Assembly (NCBI GenBank): GCA_037140615.1
Contig: JBAXED010000005.1
Coordinates: forward strand, 8,809 to 72,808
Direction of reading: 5' to 3'
DNA: 64,000 nt
Source of the DNA: CAINVV01 sp037140615
GTDB taxonomy: Bacteria; Bacteroidota; Bacteroidia; Bacteroidales; Prolixibacteraceae
A program made the position numbers and the translations under genes. Shown piece by piece: positions 53,095-61,801 of the stretch (position 1 is the first letter of the stretch; each line of letters opens with the position of its first letter). The notes beneath the pieces are model-generated. The model ran no database searches. It had not been told where the DNA came from and was given only the letters and a program-made list of their open reading frames with translations.

Positions 53095-53986
53095 CCGTTC
53101 GACCTCTTCTGCCGAAATAATATTTAGAAAGTGGGAAACCAATGACTGATAATAGGATAATCAGGGTACCCAGATAGAATCCGGTGGTCATCTTTTCGGT
53201 CTCCCCGAAAATAAAGAAGGCCATCACAATCCCGTAAACCGGTTCAAGATTGATTGTGAGCGTTACTGTAAAAGCAGAAAGATGCTTCATAACATCGACC
53301 TGGACCGTGTGGGCATAAGCTGTGCAGACCGTGGCTAAAAGAACCAAATAGAAAAAGTCCGGAAGCGTGGGCAATGTCGAAGGCACAACAATCCCTCGTC
53401 CTGAGGCAGTGATGTAAAGACTTAGACCAAGCAGTCCACCGATCATCTCATAAAAACTGATTTTGATGGCCGTGTGTTTGGCCACCAGTTTCTTGTTTAA
53501 AACAGTAAATAATCCGGCCAGGAAAGCCGACAACAAAGCAACCATGATCCCCAAAGCGTAATGCGTTTCGAATTTGAAGATCAGGTAGAGTCCGGCAATG
53601 ATGATCAGACCAATCAGTACCTCAAAAAAATTGATGCGCTTCCGTTGAAAAAAAGGCTCCAGAAAGCTGGTAAACAAAGTGGTGGTGGCAAAACAGCCTA
53701 GCGTCACCGATACGTTGGAGAGTTTTATTGCACCATAAAAAGTGACCCAATGGAGCGCAATGATCAGTCCGACACCAAAAAATGAAAGGAGCTCTTTCCT
53801 GGTTACATCAAGTGGTTCACCCTTGATTTTCAAATATATAAACAACGTAATGATGGCCAAAAACATCCGATACCACACCAGTTCAAGGGCAGGCAGCTCA
53901 ATCAGCTTTCCCAGGATGGCAGTGAAACCATAAATGAGAACGATCAGGTGAAGTTTCAAATAAGTAGTGAGCAGCTCTTTTCTCAA
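53078..53986 (-). CDS. EamA/DMT family transporter
   Basis: 302 residues with ten hydrophobic helices and two EamA repeats: LKLHLIVLIYGFTAILGKLIELPALELVWYRM to FGVGLIIALHWVTFYGAIKLSNVSVTLG, then LLSAFLAGLFTVLNKKLVAKH onward. A late TINLEPVYGIVMAFFIFGE is typical of the second repeat. It would be an inner-membrane metabolite exporter or importer of unknown substrate. A TATTTTTG box lies 21 nt upstream (54007-54014, minus strand). Confidence 0.9.
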   Translation of the reverse strand: MRKELLTTYLKLHLIVLIYGFTAILGKLIELPALELVWYRMFLAIITLFIYLKIKGEPLDVTRKELLSFFGVGLIIALHWVTFYGAIKLSNVSVTLGCFATTTLFTSFLEPFFQRKRINFFEVLIGLIIIAGLYLIFKFETHYALGIMVALLSAFLAGLFTVLNKKLVAKHTAIKISFYEMIGGLLGLSLYITASGRGIVVPSTLPTLPDFFYLVLLATVCTAYAHTVQVDVMKHLSAFTVTLTINLEPVYGIVMAFFIFGETEKMTTGFYLGTLIILLSVIGFPLSKYYFGRRGRTVNQIR

Positions 53987-54034
53987 AATGATGTTAGTTT
54001 TTGCTTCAAAAATAGCATCGTTTAAGATATATAT

Positions 54035-54076
54035 TAACTTTGTGGTAGCTTTTTATTTTAGATAAAAAAGTACCAC
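54035..54076 (+). promoter_or_regulatory. -7 box and 5' leader hairpin of the YhcH gene
   Basis: TAACTTTG (54035-54042) fits the -7 consensus. Directly after it GTGGTAGCTTTTTAT (54042-54056) can pair with ATAAAAAAGTACCAC (54062-54076) with two mismatches, so the transcript would begin with a stem-loop about 20 nt before the ATG. Confidence 0.45.
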
Positions 54077-54095
54077 CAAGCGAAAAAAAAATACC

Positions 54096-54551
54096 ATGGT
54101 TTTAGATAGGATTGAAAATGCGGAACGTTACCTTTCCCTGGGTGATGGAATTGCCAAGGCACTCAGATATATTCAGAATAACAACCTTACCGGAGTTAAA
54201 CCCGGACGGTATGAACTGGACAACGACCGGTTGGTGATGATGGTATTCGAATTCGATAGCACCAACCTGAATGAATGCAGGCTGGAAGGTCACCGCAAGT
54301 ACATCGACCTGCAATATTGGGTATCCGGATCGGAGTTGATGGGACATGATGTTTTGCACAATCAGCCTGTTTTGGAGGAGTACAACGAAAAAACAGACTG
54401 CGCTTTTTACACCTGTATCGCTTCCTATTCAAGGGTTTTGCCTGGAACCTTTGTCATTTACTATCCATCCGATCTGCACACGGCTGTTTCGGATCCCCTT
54501 TCGGATTCCAGCATAAAAAAAATCGTTTTCAAAATTCTGGTCGAAGCTTAA
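54096..54551 (+). CDS. YhcH/YjgK/YiaL family protein
   Basis: 151 residues, a cupin-like DUF386 protein. Family marks are VKPGRYELDNDRLVMMVFEF, the metal-binding ECRLEGHRKYIDLQYWVSG, and LPGTFVIYYPSDLHTAV with a conserved histidine. Relatives occur with sialic acid and galactoside genes, and EbgC belongs here. A role in sugar anomer or isomer handling is likely but not shown. Its 3' end overlaps the convergent ABC ATPase gene by 23 nt. Confidence 0.88.
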   Translation: MVLDRIENAERYLSLGDGIAKALRYIQNNNLTGVKPGRYELDNDRLVMMVFEFDSTNLNECRLEGHRKYIDLQYWVSGSELMGHDVLHNQPVLEEYNEKTDCAFYTCIASYSRVLPGTFVIYYPSDLHTAVSDPLSDSSIKKIVFKILVEA

Positions 54552-55692
54552 GCGATTTCATCGCACGGCAAAGTTGCTCCATGGTTTCTACTTCCATGGT
54601 GGCGTCGTTGTATGCTATAATCCAGCCCTTTGCGGACTGGGTTATGAGGGGGCGAGGGGGCGAGGGGACGAGGGGGAGACTGGGAGACTGGGGGACTGGG
54701 AGACTGGGAGATGAAGAGGACGAGGACGAGGGGACGAGGGGACGAGGGAACGACTGGGGGACTGGGAGACTGGGAGAGGGCGAGTGGACTAGGGGACTTG
54801 GAGAGGGCGAGAGAAGGACTTCGAAGCCGAGGCGCTCGAGGGCTTTTTGGGCCAGAATAAGTTCCGGTCCAGAGGCTGAAAGCTCAGCACCACCTTTGCT
54901 TTCGCGTTTGATCCGAAAATCGCCCTTTTCTGTGTCAAATTGCAAATGATGATTGTTGGGAAAAAGTGCGTCAAGATAACCGCCACAAGCCACTTCCTCA
55001 GGTATTCCTTGCACAACTTCCTTGTCCAGCATCAACCAGATACGATCTGCCATGGTAAGGGCAGTATTTAAATCATGCGTGGAAAAAATAATGCATTTGC
55101 CTTCATCGTTGGCAAGTTGATGCAAAATTCTGACAATCTCATACTTGTTGGAAATATCCAGATAAGCGGTTGGCTCGTCCAGTACCATGATCTTTGTGTC
55201 CTGCGCCAAGGCCCTGGCAATCATGGTCCTTTGCCGCTCACCATCCGAAATCCTGTTGACGAGCCGGTCCTCGTATCCTGAAAGTCCAACTTGATGGATA
55301 GCCCTTTCAATGATTTTTTGATCATTGTCATTCAACTGACCAAACCAGTTGGTGTAAGGGAATCTACCCAGTCCGACCATATCCCGGACAGTAAGATTGG
55401 CCACCCTGACAATCTCGGTAGAGACAAAACTCATTTCCAGCGCAAGTTCAGAGGCAGTATATTCAGCAACCGGTCGACCGTGGATGAGAAGTTCACCGGA
55501 CAAGGCCGACTGAAATCCGGCGATGGTTTTCAGCAAAGTACTTTTACCGATGCCGTTTCCGCCAATTAGAGCAACCATTTCGCCACCTAAGGCATGAACG
55601 GTAATATCATTTTTCACCACAATTGTCGCGGAGGCTCTTTCCTGGTAACCTATCGATACCCCTCTACATGCTATGAATATATCTTCGCTCAT
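54529..55692 (-). CDS. ABC transporter ATP-binding protein with in-frame repeat array
   Basis: 387 residues from ATG 55692, one base after the permease stop. The nucleotide-binding domain is intact: Walker A IGGNGIGKSTLLK, signature ISDGERQR, Walker B IMVLDEPTAYLD and the switch FSTHD. It belongs to the FecE/BtuD group that imports iron chelates, heme or cobalamin. After LERLGFEVLL a run of about 57 Ser/Pro/Leu/Val residues (SPSPSPLVHSPS and similar) is encoded by an 8-nt word array, then the normal-looking tail AKGWIIAYNDATMEVETME resumes. The insert is unlike any family member I know and may affect function or be tolerated as a linker. Confidence 0.88.
   Translation of the reverse strand: MSEDIFIACRGVSIGYQERASATIVVKNDITVHALGGEMVALIGGNGIGKSTLLKTIAGFQSALSGELLIHGRPVAEYTASELALEMSFVSTEIVRVANLTVRDMVGLGRFPYTNWFGQLNDNDQKIIERAIHQVGLSGYEDRLVNRISDGERQRTMIARALAQDTKIMVLDEPTAYLDISNKYEIVRILHQLANDEGKCIIFSTHDLNTALTMADRIWLMLDKEVVQGIPEEVACGGYLDALFPNNHHLQFDTEKGDFRIKRESKGGAELSASGPELILAQKALERLGFEVLLSPSPSPLVHSPSPSLPVPQSFPRPLVPSSSSSSSPSLPVPQSPSLPLVPSPPRPLITQSAKGWIIAYNDATMEVETMEQLCRAMKSLKLRPEF
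54645..54817 (-). repeat. GAGACTGG / CGAGGGG word array inside a coding region
   Basis: About twenty degenerate 7-8 nt words (plus strand GAGGGGGC, GACTGGGA, GGACGAGG) lie inside the ATPase gene. They are the complement of the CTCGCCC/CCAGTC words in the spacers at 8.2, 16.2, 39.9 and 44.7 kb. Words of 7 or 8 nt are not multiples of three, so any copy-number change would shift the frame of the last ~34 codons. Confidence 0.9.
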
Positions 55693-55693
55693 A

Positions 55694-56728
55694 TCAGATC
55701 GCCCCAATTTTTTTATGCTGAAAAATAATCCAGATCACAATGGGAATGCCTAACAGCGACGTAACCGAATTGATTGGCAATGTTGTAGAATAACCCGGGA
55801 GCTGTGATATCAGATCGCCTGTCAGCATGACGATGGCACCCATAAGCATGGTTGCCGGAATTAACCGGCTGTGAAGTGAAGAACGAAACAGTTTTCTGGC
55901 CAGATGCGGCACAATGATGCCAACAAATCCGATCGGTCCGCAAAAGGCAGTGATGCTTCCGGCAAGAATCGAGGTAGAGGCAAATGTCAGTAAATAGGCC
56001 AGCTTAAGATTCATCCCCATGCTTTTGGCATAATTTTCCCCAAGCAAAAAGGCATCCAGAAATTTGGCTGAGAAAAGGGCGATCACAAGTCCGGCGAGGA
56101 CGGAAGGAACAAGTGCCCACAACTGATCGCGGGTAGTACTCCCCAAGCTTCCCATGGTCCAGACGATAAAAGATTTGAGCGACGACTCGTTGCTGAAATA
56201 TTGCATGACACTAACGACTGCGAAGATGGCGCTTGAAATGAGAATTCCCAGGATTAAAACCGTCATCAGGTCCCGTAATCTGGAAGCCAGCAAAACGACT
56301 AGAAACATCATGCAACCCGCGCCAAGCCAGGCAGCCACAACAATGCTCCACGAACCTGCGATGGTAAAAAGCGGATTTCCCTTGAAGATCCAGCCTGCCG
56401 AGAGAACAAAAAGCGCAACGCCCAGGCTGGCACCTGAGCTGATGCCAAGAATATCAGGGCCGGCCACCGGATTTCTGAAAATGGTCTGCATTTGCAGGCC
56501 GGCCACCGATAACGCTGCACCAGCCAGAACTGCTGTAATGGCCTTGGGTATCCTGAATTGGAATAAAATCGCCGCAATTTGCGGATCAGATTCTGAAGGA
56601 TTGAATAAGGTCGAAATGGATTGGGACAGCGAAATGCGCACCGATCCCAACAGCAAATCCAGCATAAATAAAACTGCCAGAAGCACTATCAGCAATGCAA
56701 ATCCAAATACGTTTTTCTTTGACCTCAT
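55694..56728 (-). CDS. FecCD-family ABC transporter permease
   Basis: 344 residues with about ten membrane helices. Typical FecCD/BtuC segments are LFQFRIPKAITAVLAGAALSVAGLQMQTIFRNPVAGPDILGISSGA, the cytoplasmic coupling region GENYAKSMGMNLK, and GPIGFVGIIVPHLARKLF. It forms the inner-membrane channel for siderophore, heme or cobalamin uptake together with the next gene (ATPase) and the binding protein upstream. The spacer to the binding-protein gene is filled by repeat words. Confidence 0.93.
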   Translation of the reverse strand: MRSKKNVFGFALLIVLLAVLFMLDLLLGSVRISLSQSISTLFNPSESDPQIAAILFQFRIPKAITAVLAGAALSVAGLQMQTIFRNPVAGPDILGISSGASLGVALFVLSAGWIFKGNPLFTIAGSWSIVVAAWLGAGCMMFLVVLLASRLRDLMTVLILGILISSAIFAVVSVMQYFSNESSLKSFIVWTMGSLGSTTRDQLWALVPSVLAGLVIALFSAKFLDAFLLGENYAKSMGMNLKLAYLLTFASTSILAGSITAFCGPIGFVGIIVPHLARKLFRSSLHSRLIPATMLMGAIVMLTGDLISQLPGYSTTLPINSVTSLLGIPIVIWIIFQHKKIGAI

Positions 56729-56737
56729 CCTATCATT

Positions 56738-56935
56738 TCATTTTCTCATATTCTCATCTTCGTTCTCCCCCTCGGCTCCGCTCGGGGACCGGTGCGTTAC
56801 TCAAATGGGCGGACGCAGGCCGCCCCTTCTAACCGTTCACTGTTCACTATTCACTGTTCGTTCTTCACTCTCAACTCTCAGTTCTCATTTCTCAACTCTC
56901 AACTTTCAACTATCAACTCTCAACTCTCAACTCCT
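56738..56935 (+). repeat. Composite array: TCTCAT, ACTGTTC and ACTCTCA words with GC-rich modules
   Basis: 56738-56760 is TTTCTCAT-type. 56777-56793 is TCCGCTCGGGGACCGGT (also at 8256-8272 with one change). 56808-56827 is a GGGCGG...CCGCCC palindrome. 56832-56862 is ACTGTTC words, and 56866-56931 is ACTCTCA words ending at the stop of the binding-protein gene. No gene is present. Confidence 0.88.
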
Positions 56936-58079
56936 ATTCCACTTTTTTATAGTAGCTAAAATTTCCACTCCCTGCTAATTCCGGATGCAGAATCCTCACC
57001 AGATCCCTCAAAACCAGATCCGGGTGCACTACCCCACTCTCCCAATAGTCGTTTCCGCCGATAGGCGTTGAATGAAGGTTGTTGTTGTACACCCTGGAAT
57101 TTTTTACGGCCGGCAGCTCAGAAAACCGGGGATCGAAAGCCAGCAACTCATTCAAGTTATTGACACTCCCACAATTGATCCAAAAATCAGCCTTCGAGGC
57201 ACGCAGAAAAACTTCTTCCAAAGATACCGGAAAAGCCTCTTTCGAACTATTCTCTTTCCATAAAAAATTGCCTCCCGCATCATTGATCAAAACGGCCAAA
57301 TTTGATTGTCCTCCAGCCATCCACCAGGTATCCTTGAAGGGCAATCCAGTGAGGACAGCCGGCCGAATTGAGACTTTTGCAACGGCCAATTTTACAGTTT
57401 CATACCTTGATTTGATGTCTTTATAAATAGAGTCAGCCATAGCCTCCTTCGCAAAAAATGCCCCAAAAAATTTAATCCATTCGGCCTTGGCCATGGCACT
57501 CTGCTCCAGGTATTCGCCGACCAGAACAACGGGAATGCCAAGATCCTTCAGCTTGTTGATCTGCGTATTTATTTCAGAACCAACGCCAAAAGCAAAAACC
57601 ACATCTGGCTTGAGTTGCATAATAAGTTCATAATTGAGGCCCTGTTCATGGCCAACTTCCCGAACACTGTTATCAGCAATTCCTCGTTTTAGTTCAGGAT
57701 TGGTCAGGTAAAGACTGCCTGACAGGCCAATCACCGAACCAGTCTGGTTCAATGCGCCCAGATACCCAATGTGCGTGGTCGACAAACAAATGACTCTCTT
57801 CAAAGGCGTATGAAAAATCTGCTTTTCAGCAAGCTCAGCGGGTATTTTCTCATTTTTGCCAATCAGGTAATAATCGAAAAGATTGTCGGTCGACTTTTGC
57901 CATGGATCGATCACAGTTAATTTCTGATAAGTTGCAAAATGTTGAATGGTAAACCCTGTCGCAGCATCATTTTGCACCAATCCAATAGTATCGCCAGAGG
58001 TGCTTTTACCTCTTGAACCGGAAAAGCAACTAAAAAAAAGGCTCAAAAAAAGAAGGTAAATGAAAATTCTGTAGGTCAT
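56934..58079 (-). CDS. ABC transporter substrate-binding lipoprotein (BtuF/FepB-like)
   Basis: 381 residues. The lipoprotein signal MTYRIFIYLLFLSLFFSC has the lipid-bearing cysteine at 18. The helical-backbone fold of class III binding proteins shows in RVICLSTTHIGYLGALNQTGSVIGLSG, YELIMQLKPDVVFAFG, LGIPVVLVGEYLEQSAMAKAEWIKFFG and a late DLVLRDLVRILHPEL. It binds a metal chelate or cobalamin and passes it to the FecCD permease. No TonB-dependent receptor is in the window, so the ligand is open. Confidence 0.9.
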   Translation of the reverse strand: MTYRIFIYLLFLSLFFSCFSGSRGKSTSGDTIGLVQNDAATGFTIQHFATYQKLTVIDPWQKSTDNLFDYYLIGKNEKIPAELAEKQIFHTPLKRVICLSTTHIGYLGALNQTGSVIGLSGSLYLTNPELKRGIADNSVREVGHEQGLNYELIMQLKPDVVFAFGVGSEINTQINKLKDLGIPVVLVGEYLEQSAMAKAEWIKFFGAFFAKEAMADSIYKDIKSRYETVKLAVAKVSIRPAVLTGLPFKDTWWMAGGQSNLAVLINDAGGNFLWKENSSKEAFPVSLEEVFLRASKADFWINCGSVNNLNELLAFDPRFSELPAVKNSRVYNNNLHSTPIGGNDYWESGVVHPDLVLRDLVRILHPELAGSGNFSYYKKVE

Positions 58080-58115
58080 TCTTCTGATTTTGATGCAAAG
58101 GTGAGGATTAATTGA

Positions 58116-60314
58116 CTATTTGTTCCGGATAACTTTCACTTTCATGACTTCCCGTTTCGTCAGCGTTTCGACGGCAACAAAATAAACGGACGATCCCATC
58201 TGGTCACTGCCAATCTCCATGGGTGTTGTTGTCAGCATTCGCTGCGACTCGGAGATTTTACGCCCTAACATATCATAAATGCTTACCCGGCCGTACTCCT
58301 CCTTACCTGAATTGATCAGATAAAAGACATTTAGCGCAGGATCAATCGGGTAATAGACCTTGAACTGCTTATCTCCAATTGGCGTAGGCGTTGGATTGGA
58401 TTGTGCGAAAGTGGTACCACAACCGTAGGCATTGATCAAAAGAGAAGTTTTTAAATTGATCTCCGGAATCCAGTAGAAAGGCTCCCAAAGTCCGCCGACG
58501 ACACAAAATGCCCGGTTTTGATCGCTGCCCGCTCTGGGTACGGAACTGTAAATGGCAACTGTATCACTGCTGTTGCTGTAATTGATTGTGTACCCAATAA
58601 AATATTTCCCGGCAATTGTGAGCGGTTGATCCAAAACGACAAAATTCATGGCAGCTGCCCTTAAAGACTTTATCGGCATTTGGACAGACTTCAAAAGAGT
58701 ACCCGGAACGCCGGTGCTCTCATTGATGCTGTAGATTTGAAAATCAACTATACTGTTGCTGTTGTTGACTCCAGTGATGGCTTTGGCAACCCCTACTGAA
58801 AAAGCCGAAAGGGTCGTCTTTTCTGTTGTTTTAAACTCCTGAGCATAGCTGGTCGTCCGAAGGGAATTGTGTCCGGAAATATAGCCTCTGCCATTCGCCA
58901 GTTTCGCCAGCTCATATTTTTCATCAGGCAAAACATCCGAAAATTGATTGCAGACCGAAGGGCTGACATAAGGATCCAGGGATTCAATTTTCGTCTCGCC
59001 GGTATTGACCGGATCGAGCCATCTTTTCAACTGCCTGGTAACCATATTAGTGAAGCTCCATTGATACGAAAACATGGCAAAATAATCGTCTATATTACTG
59101 TCACAAGAGGCAAATCCACCCGTCAATGAACCAATAACCAAATTTTCATTGCTGAACAAAGGTCCACCCGAGGAGCCCGCTTCGGTTGTGCCAACATCCC
59201 ATTTTTTAATGAGCCAAAAGACGTTTTGTGCCTTGCCCGATTGAGAGTAAGTAGCTGATCCAACAGGTGGATCAAAATCGATTGTAACCTTTTTAACATC
59301 TCCTTTCGGGTGATGAATAGATCGGGAGGAGGCCGGTATGGTTTTGTTCCGGTCCCATCCTGCATAATATGGCCTGTACGAAGGTGGTGGCAGCATTTCG
59401 AGCTCAACAAGTGCAAAGTCCAAAGAATCGGACCGTGCCCGCAAAATAGAACCGGTCATGGTTTGATCGGCATAACCATTCATACTTCCGCTTTTGCCGC
59501 AATACGGACTCTCATAATTAAAGGAAAATACTGTTCTCTGAGCGTCTGAAGCACTCGTGATGCAATGGCCTGCAGTCAAAACATAAGGAGTTTTGTCTCT
59601 TTTGGTGTTGTTCACTAGGGTTCCGGTGCAAAGATCTGTCCCGGCAATAACAAGTTGTACCACTGCCTGTTTCTCTTTAATCATGACGGCTGCAGCCTGG
59701 CAATATACATCCATGTTGCACAATCCGGCTTCCCCCAATGGTCTGGTTCCGATGGCATTCTTGTAGCCATGATTGACTTTCGAAATATGAAGCTCACCGC
59801 GGGTAGTCACGCTTTCCGGCTCGTTGTATTCGACGATTATTTCATCTCCCTGCAAAGGGAAAATAGGCAACATGCCCGAAGTCTGTTCGTTGTTGGCGTT
59901 GAAGGCTCCCCTCAGAATCTGATGATCGGGTGAGTAGATAAAAATGGAGGCTCCGGTTGGCAAAATGGCCCGATCAAAGAGAATATTCAGGGAATAAGCC
60001 CCTTTCGACCGAATGGCGACCCTCCAAATTCTCATGCCATTGGAAACGTCCCATATGCCCGAATTGTCCGGACTGATATCCACATCAAAGCCTTTGGCAA
60101 AGGTTAATTTCTTACTCTGGTTTTTGGATTGTACCTCCTTGAGCTGCAGATCGAAGTTGCTGACGGGCAACATCTCAATCACAGGAAGTTCCAGAAGGGC
60201 ACTTTTAAAATGACCGAAAGAAGCGGGCGAACCTCCATAAGATACCTGACCTTCAGAAGAAAAAGACACAATAAAAATCAGAATCAGGATCAGGAAGAAA
60301 ATACGCTTCGCCAT
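58116..60314 (-). CDS. Secreted trypsin-like serine protease with T9SS sorting tail
   Basis: 732 residues: a signal peptide (to about residue 22), a propeptide region (about 25-190), then a lysyl-endopeptidase-like catalytic domain with His250 in LTAGHC, Asp299 in LDFALVEL and Ser382 in GSSGGPL. Eight cysteines lie around this domain. A beta-rich domain (about 480-640) and a C-terminal Por secretion tail (YGRVSIYDMLGRKI, SSVYFVAVET, ending VKVIRNK) follow. The tail directs export through the type IX system and attachment to, or release from, the cell surface. A TATATTTG box (60331-60338) precedes the start. Confidence 0.92.
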   Translation of the reverse strand: MAKRIFFLILILIFIVSFSSEGQVSYGGSPASFGHFKSALLELPVIEMLPVSNFDLQLKEVQSKNQSKKLTFAKGFDVDISPDNSGIWDVSNGMRIWRVAIRSKGAYSLNILFDRAILPTGASIFIYSPDHQILRGAFNANNEQTSGMLPIFPLQGDEIIVEYNEPESVTTRGELHISKVNHGYKNAIGTRPLGEAGLCNMDVYCQAAAVMIKEKQAVVQLVIAGTDLCTGTLVNNTKRDKTPYVLTAGHCITSASDAQRTVFSFNYESPYCGKSGSMNGYADQTMTGSILRARSDSLDFALVELEMLPPPSYRPYYAGWDRNKTIPASSRSIHHPKGDVKKVTIDFDPPVGSATYSQSGKAQNVFWLIKKWDVGTTEAGSSGGPLFSNENLVIGSLTGGFASCDSNIDDYFAMFSYQWSFTNMVTRQLKRWLDPVNTGETKIESLDPYVSPSVCNQFSDVLPDEKYELAKLANGRGYISGHNSLRTTSYAQEFKTTEKTTLSAFSVGVAKAITGVNNSNSIVDFQIYSINESTGVPGTLLKSVQMPIKSLRAAAMNFVVLDQPLTIAGKYFIGYTINYSNSSDTVAIYSSVPRAGSDQNRAFCVVGGLWEPFYWIPEINLKTSLLINAYGCGTTFAQSNPTPTPIGDKQFKVYYPIDPALNVFYLINSGKEEYGRVSIYDMLGRKISESQRMLTTTPMEIGSDQMGSSVYFVAVETLTKREVMKVKVIRNK

Positions 60315-60330
60315 CTAAAATTGGTTTGTC

Positions 60331-60338
60331 CAAATATA
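60331..60338 (-). promoter_or_regulatory. -7 box TATATTTG for the secreted protease gene
   Basis: An exact TAnnTTTG match on the minus strand, 16 nt before the ATG at 60314. No clear -33 box is seen. Confidence 0.5.
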
Positions 60339-60364
60339 TAATTTATCGCTTAAACTAAATGCCT

Positions 60365-61630
60365 TCAATTTTTTTTGAAGGATTTATCAGCGAAATCCAT
60401 GAAGCAACTCCAGTCATACTGGTTGATGGCGTGCTTTCCTGGTCGTATATGGTAACCAATGGTTCCGAGTACAGGTTTTTGTAAATCAGGGAAATCCTTA
60501 CCAGGAAAGCCCACTTTACCAAGAAGCTGATAAACAGGAGAGGCGCCTACACAAGAGAGAAATTCACCCTTGGGATCCGACCACTGATCCTCTTCTGCAC
60601 TGCAAACATACAACGGCCTGGGAGCAATGAGCGCCAGCAATTCGTGCTGATCGAGTGGCAGGTCCTCCTCCTTCAGGTTGTATTTCCTGAAATTTTCACA
60701 AAACCAATGTGGAAACGAGGTATTAATTCTGCCGACAGTTTCCCCATAAATGCGCTTCGACAAGGCTGCACCTCCGCAACCGGATTCGTTGGAGATCACT
60801 AGCGCAAACCTTGTATCTTTTACACCTGCCCATAAAGCAGCTTTACCCAACCTGGAATGACCCAAAACCGCTATCTGTTTTGAGTTTATTTCCTTTACTT
60901 TTTCAAGATAATCCATCACACGGGAAAGTCCCCAGGCCCAACCTGCCACTGTACCCCACGAAGAGCTTGTCCTTGTCTCTTTGAACAGCGCATGAACACC
61001 ATTTTTGAAGCCATCGTCAAAATCCGGATCAGCATCCCCGCAATAAATAGTGACAACACCGTATCCACGGGCAATTACATCTGCTATTGGCCAAGATTGG
61101 GCGTCATTGCCCCTCTGCGATTCCGGAATACTATTGTCGCTTGTTGAGCCGCGGCTCTTCAACCATGAGGTGGTAATGGCAATTTCAGGATCTTTGGCAA
61201 CAGTGTGATTTCCGTTGAAATTGTATCCCACAATAAGTGGTACAGGCTTAACTGATTTTGGAAGATAAAGCAAGACATTCATCAATACTTCTGCCCCATC
61301 CCTTTCGAGTTTTAACTGAACTTCCCTCCTGATAGCCTTACCATCAAAAGCATTCAGATTTTCAGATAGCAACACCGACGACATGCGGACATTCCCGACA
61401 GGTGTCGTCCCATATTCAACATTTTCGAACAGATTGACCAATTCAATGCGTCTCATTTTCCAGTCACTCTTGCTTTTTACCGGCAATCCGTTGTTAAAAA
61501 CCAGCGGATCAGGCAGCGTATAGGCAGGCATTTTTGATTCGTCGTAATTGGCAACAAATGTCTGGGCCACCAAGGAGGCCGAGAAGCAGAGAAGTAGGGT
61601 TGCAAGGAAGGTTAATTTCATTTTTTTCAT
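60365..61630 (-). CDS. Exported CE15-like glucuronoyl/acetyl-xylan esterase
   Basis: About 421 residues from ATG 61630 (MKKMKLTFLATLLLCFSASLVAQ signal). The frame continues 33 codons upstream as repeats of SHF coded by the CACTTTAGT array, which is not protein. The alpha/beta hydrolase shows the CE15 pattern: nucleophile in LGHSRLGKAAL, the NESGCGGAALSKR block with the glutamate, PHWFCENFRKYN, LDQHELLALIAPRPLY, and the late HAINQYDW histidine. CE15 enzymes cut lignin-glucuronoxylan ester bonds, so the protein fits plant-polymer use. Confidence 0.87.
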   Translation of the reverse strand: MKKMKLTFLATLLLCFSASLVAQTFVANYDESKMPAYTLPDPLVFNNGLPVKSKSDWKMRRIELVNLFENVEYGTTPVGNVRMSSVLLSENLNAFDGKAIRREVQLKLERDGAEVLMNVLLYLPKSVKPVPLIVGYNFNGNHTVAKDPEIAITTSWLKSRGSTSDNSIPESQRGNDAQSWPIADVIARGYGVVTIYCGDADPDFDDGFKNGVHALFKETRTSSSWGTVAGWAWGLSRVMDYLEKVKEINSKQIAVLGHSRLGKAALWAGVKDTRFALVISNESGCGGAALSKRIYGETVGRINTSFPHWFCENFRKYNLKEEDLPLDQHELLALIAPRPLYVCSAEEDQWSDPKGEFLSCVGASPVYQLLGKVGFPGKDFPDLQKPVLGTIGYHIRPGKHAINQYDWSCFMDFADKSFKKN

Positions 61631-61640
61631 ACGTTTAATA

Positions 61641-61797
61641 AGTGAACTAAAGTGACTAAAGTGACTAAAGTGACTAAAGTGACTAAAGTTGGGACTCCCA
61701 ATTAAGTGCAAATTTATTCTTGCATTCAATGATCAAATCAAGATTATATCGTAAGTACTTTAGTCACTTTAGTTCACTTTAGTCACTTTAGTCACTT
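61641..61797. repeat. Inverted CACTTTAGT arms, ~40 bp each
   Basis: Arm 1 (61641-61689, five to six copies) abuts the CE15 start. Arm 2 (61756-61797) abuts the butyrate kinase stop. They are reverse complements over about 40 bp with one or two indels, enclosing a 66-nt loop. It is the cleanest example of the CACTTTAGT hairpin. Confidence 0.92.
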
Positions 61798-61801
61798 CTT
61801 T

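Noticed and set aside
56154..56978. 274-residue plus-strand frame across the FecCD gene and the spacer
   Set aside because: It is opposite the conserved permease, and the second half is translated repeat words (SLSTLSSHFSTLN type).
61631..61729. N-terminal extension of the CE15 esterase with SHFSHFSHFSHFSS repeats
   Set aside because: It is a translation of the CACTTTAGT array. A proper signal peptide begins at 61630.
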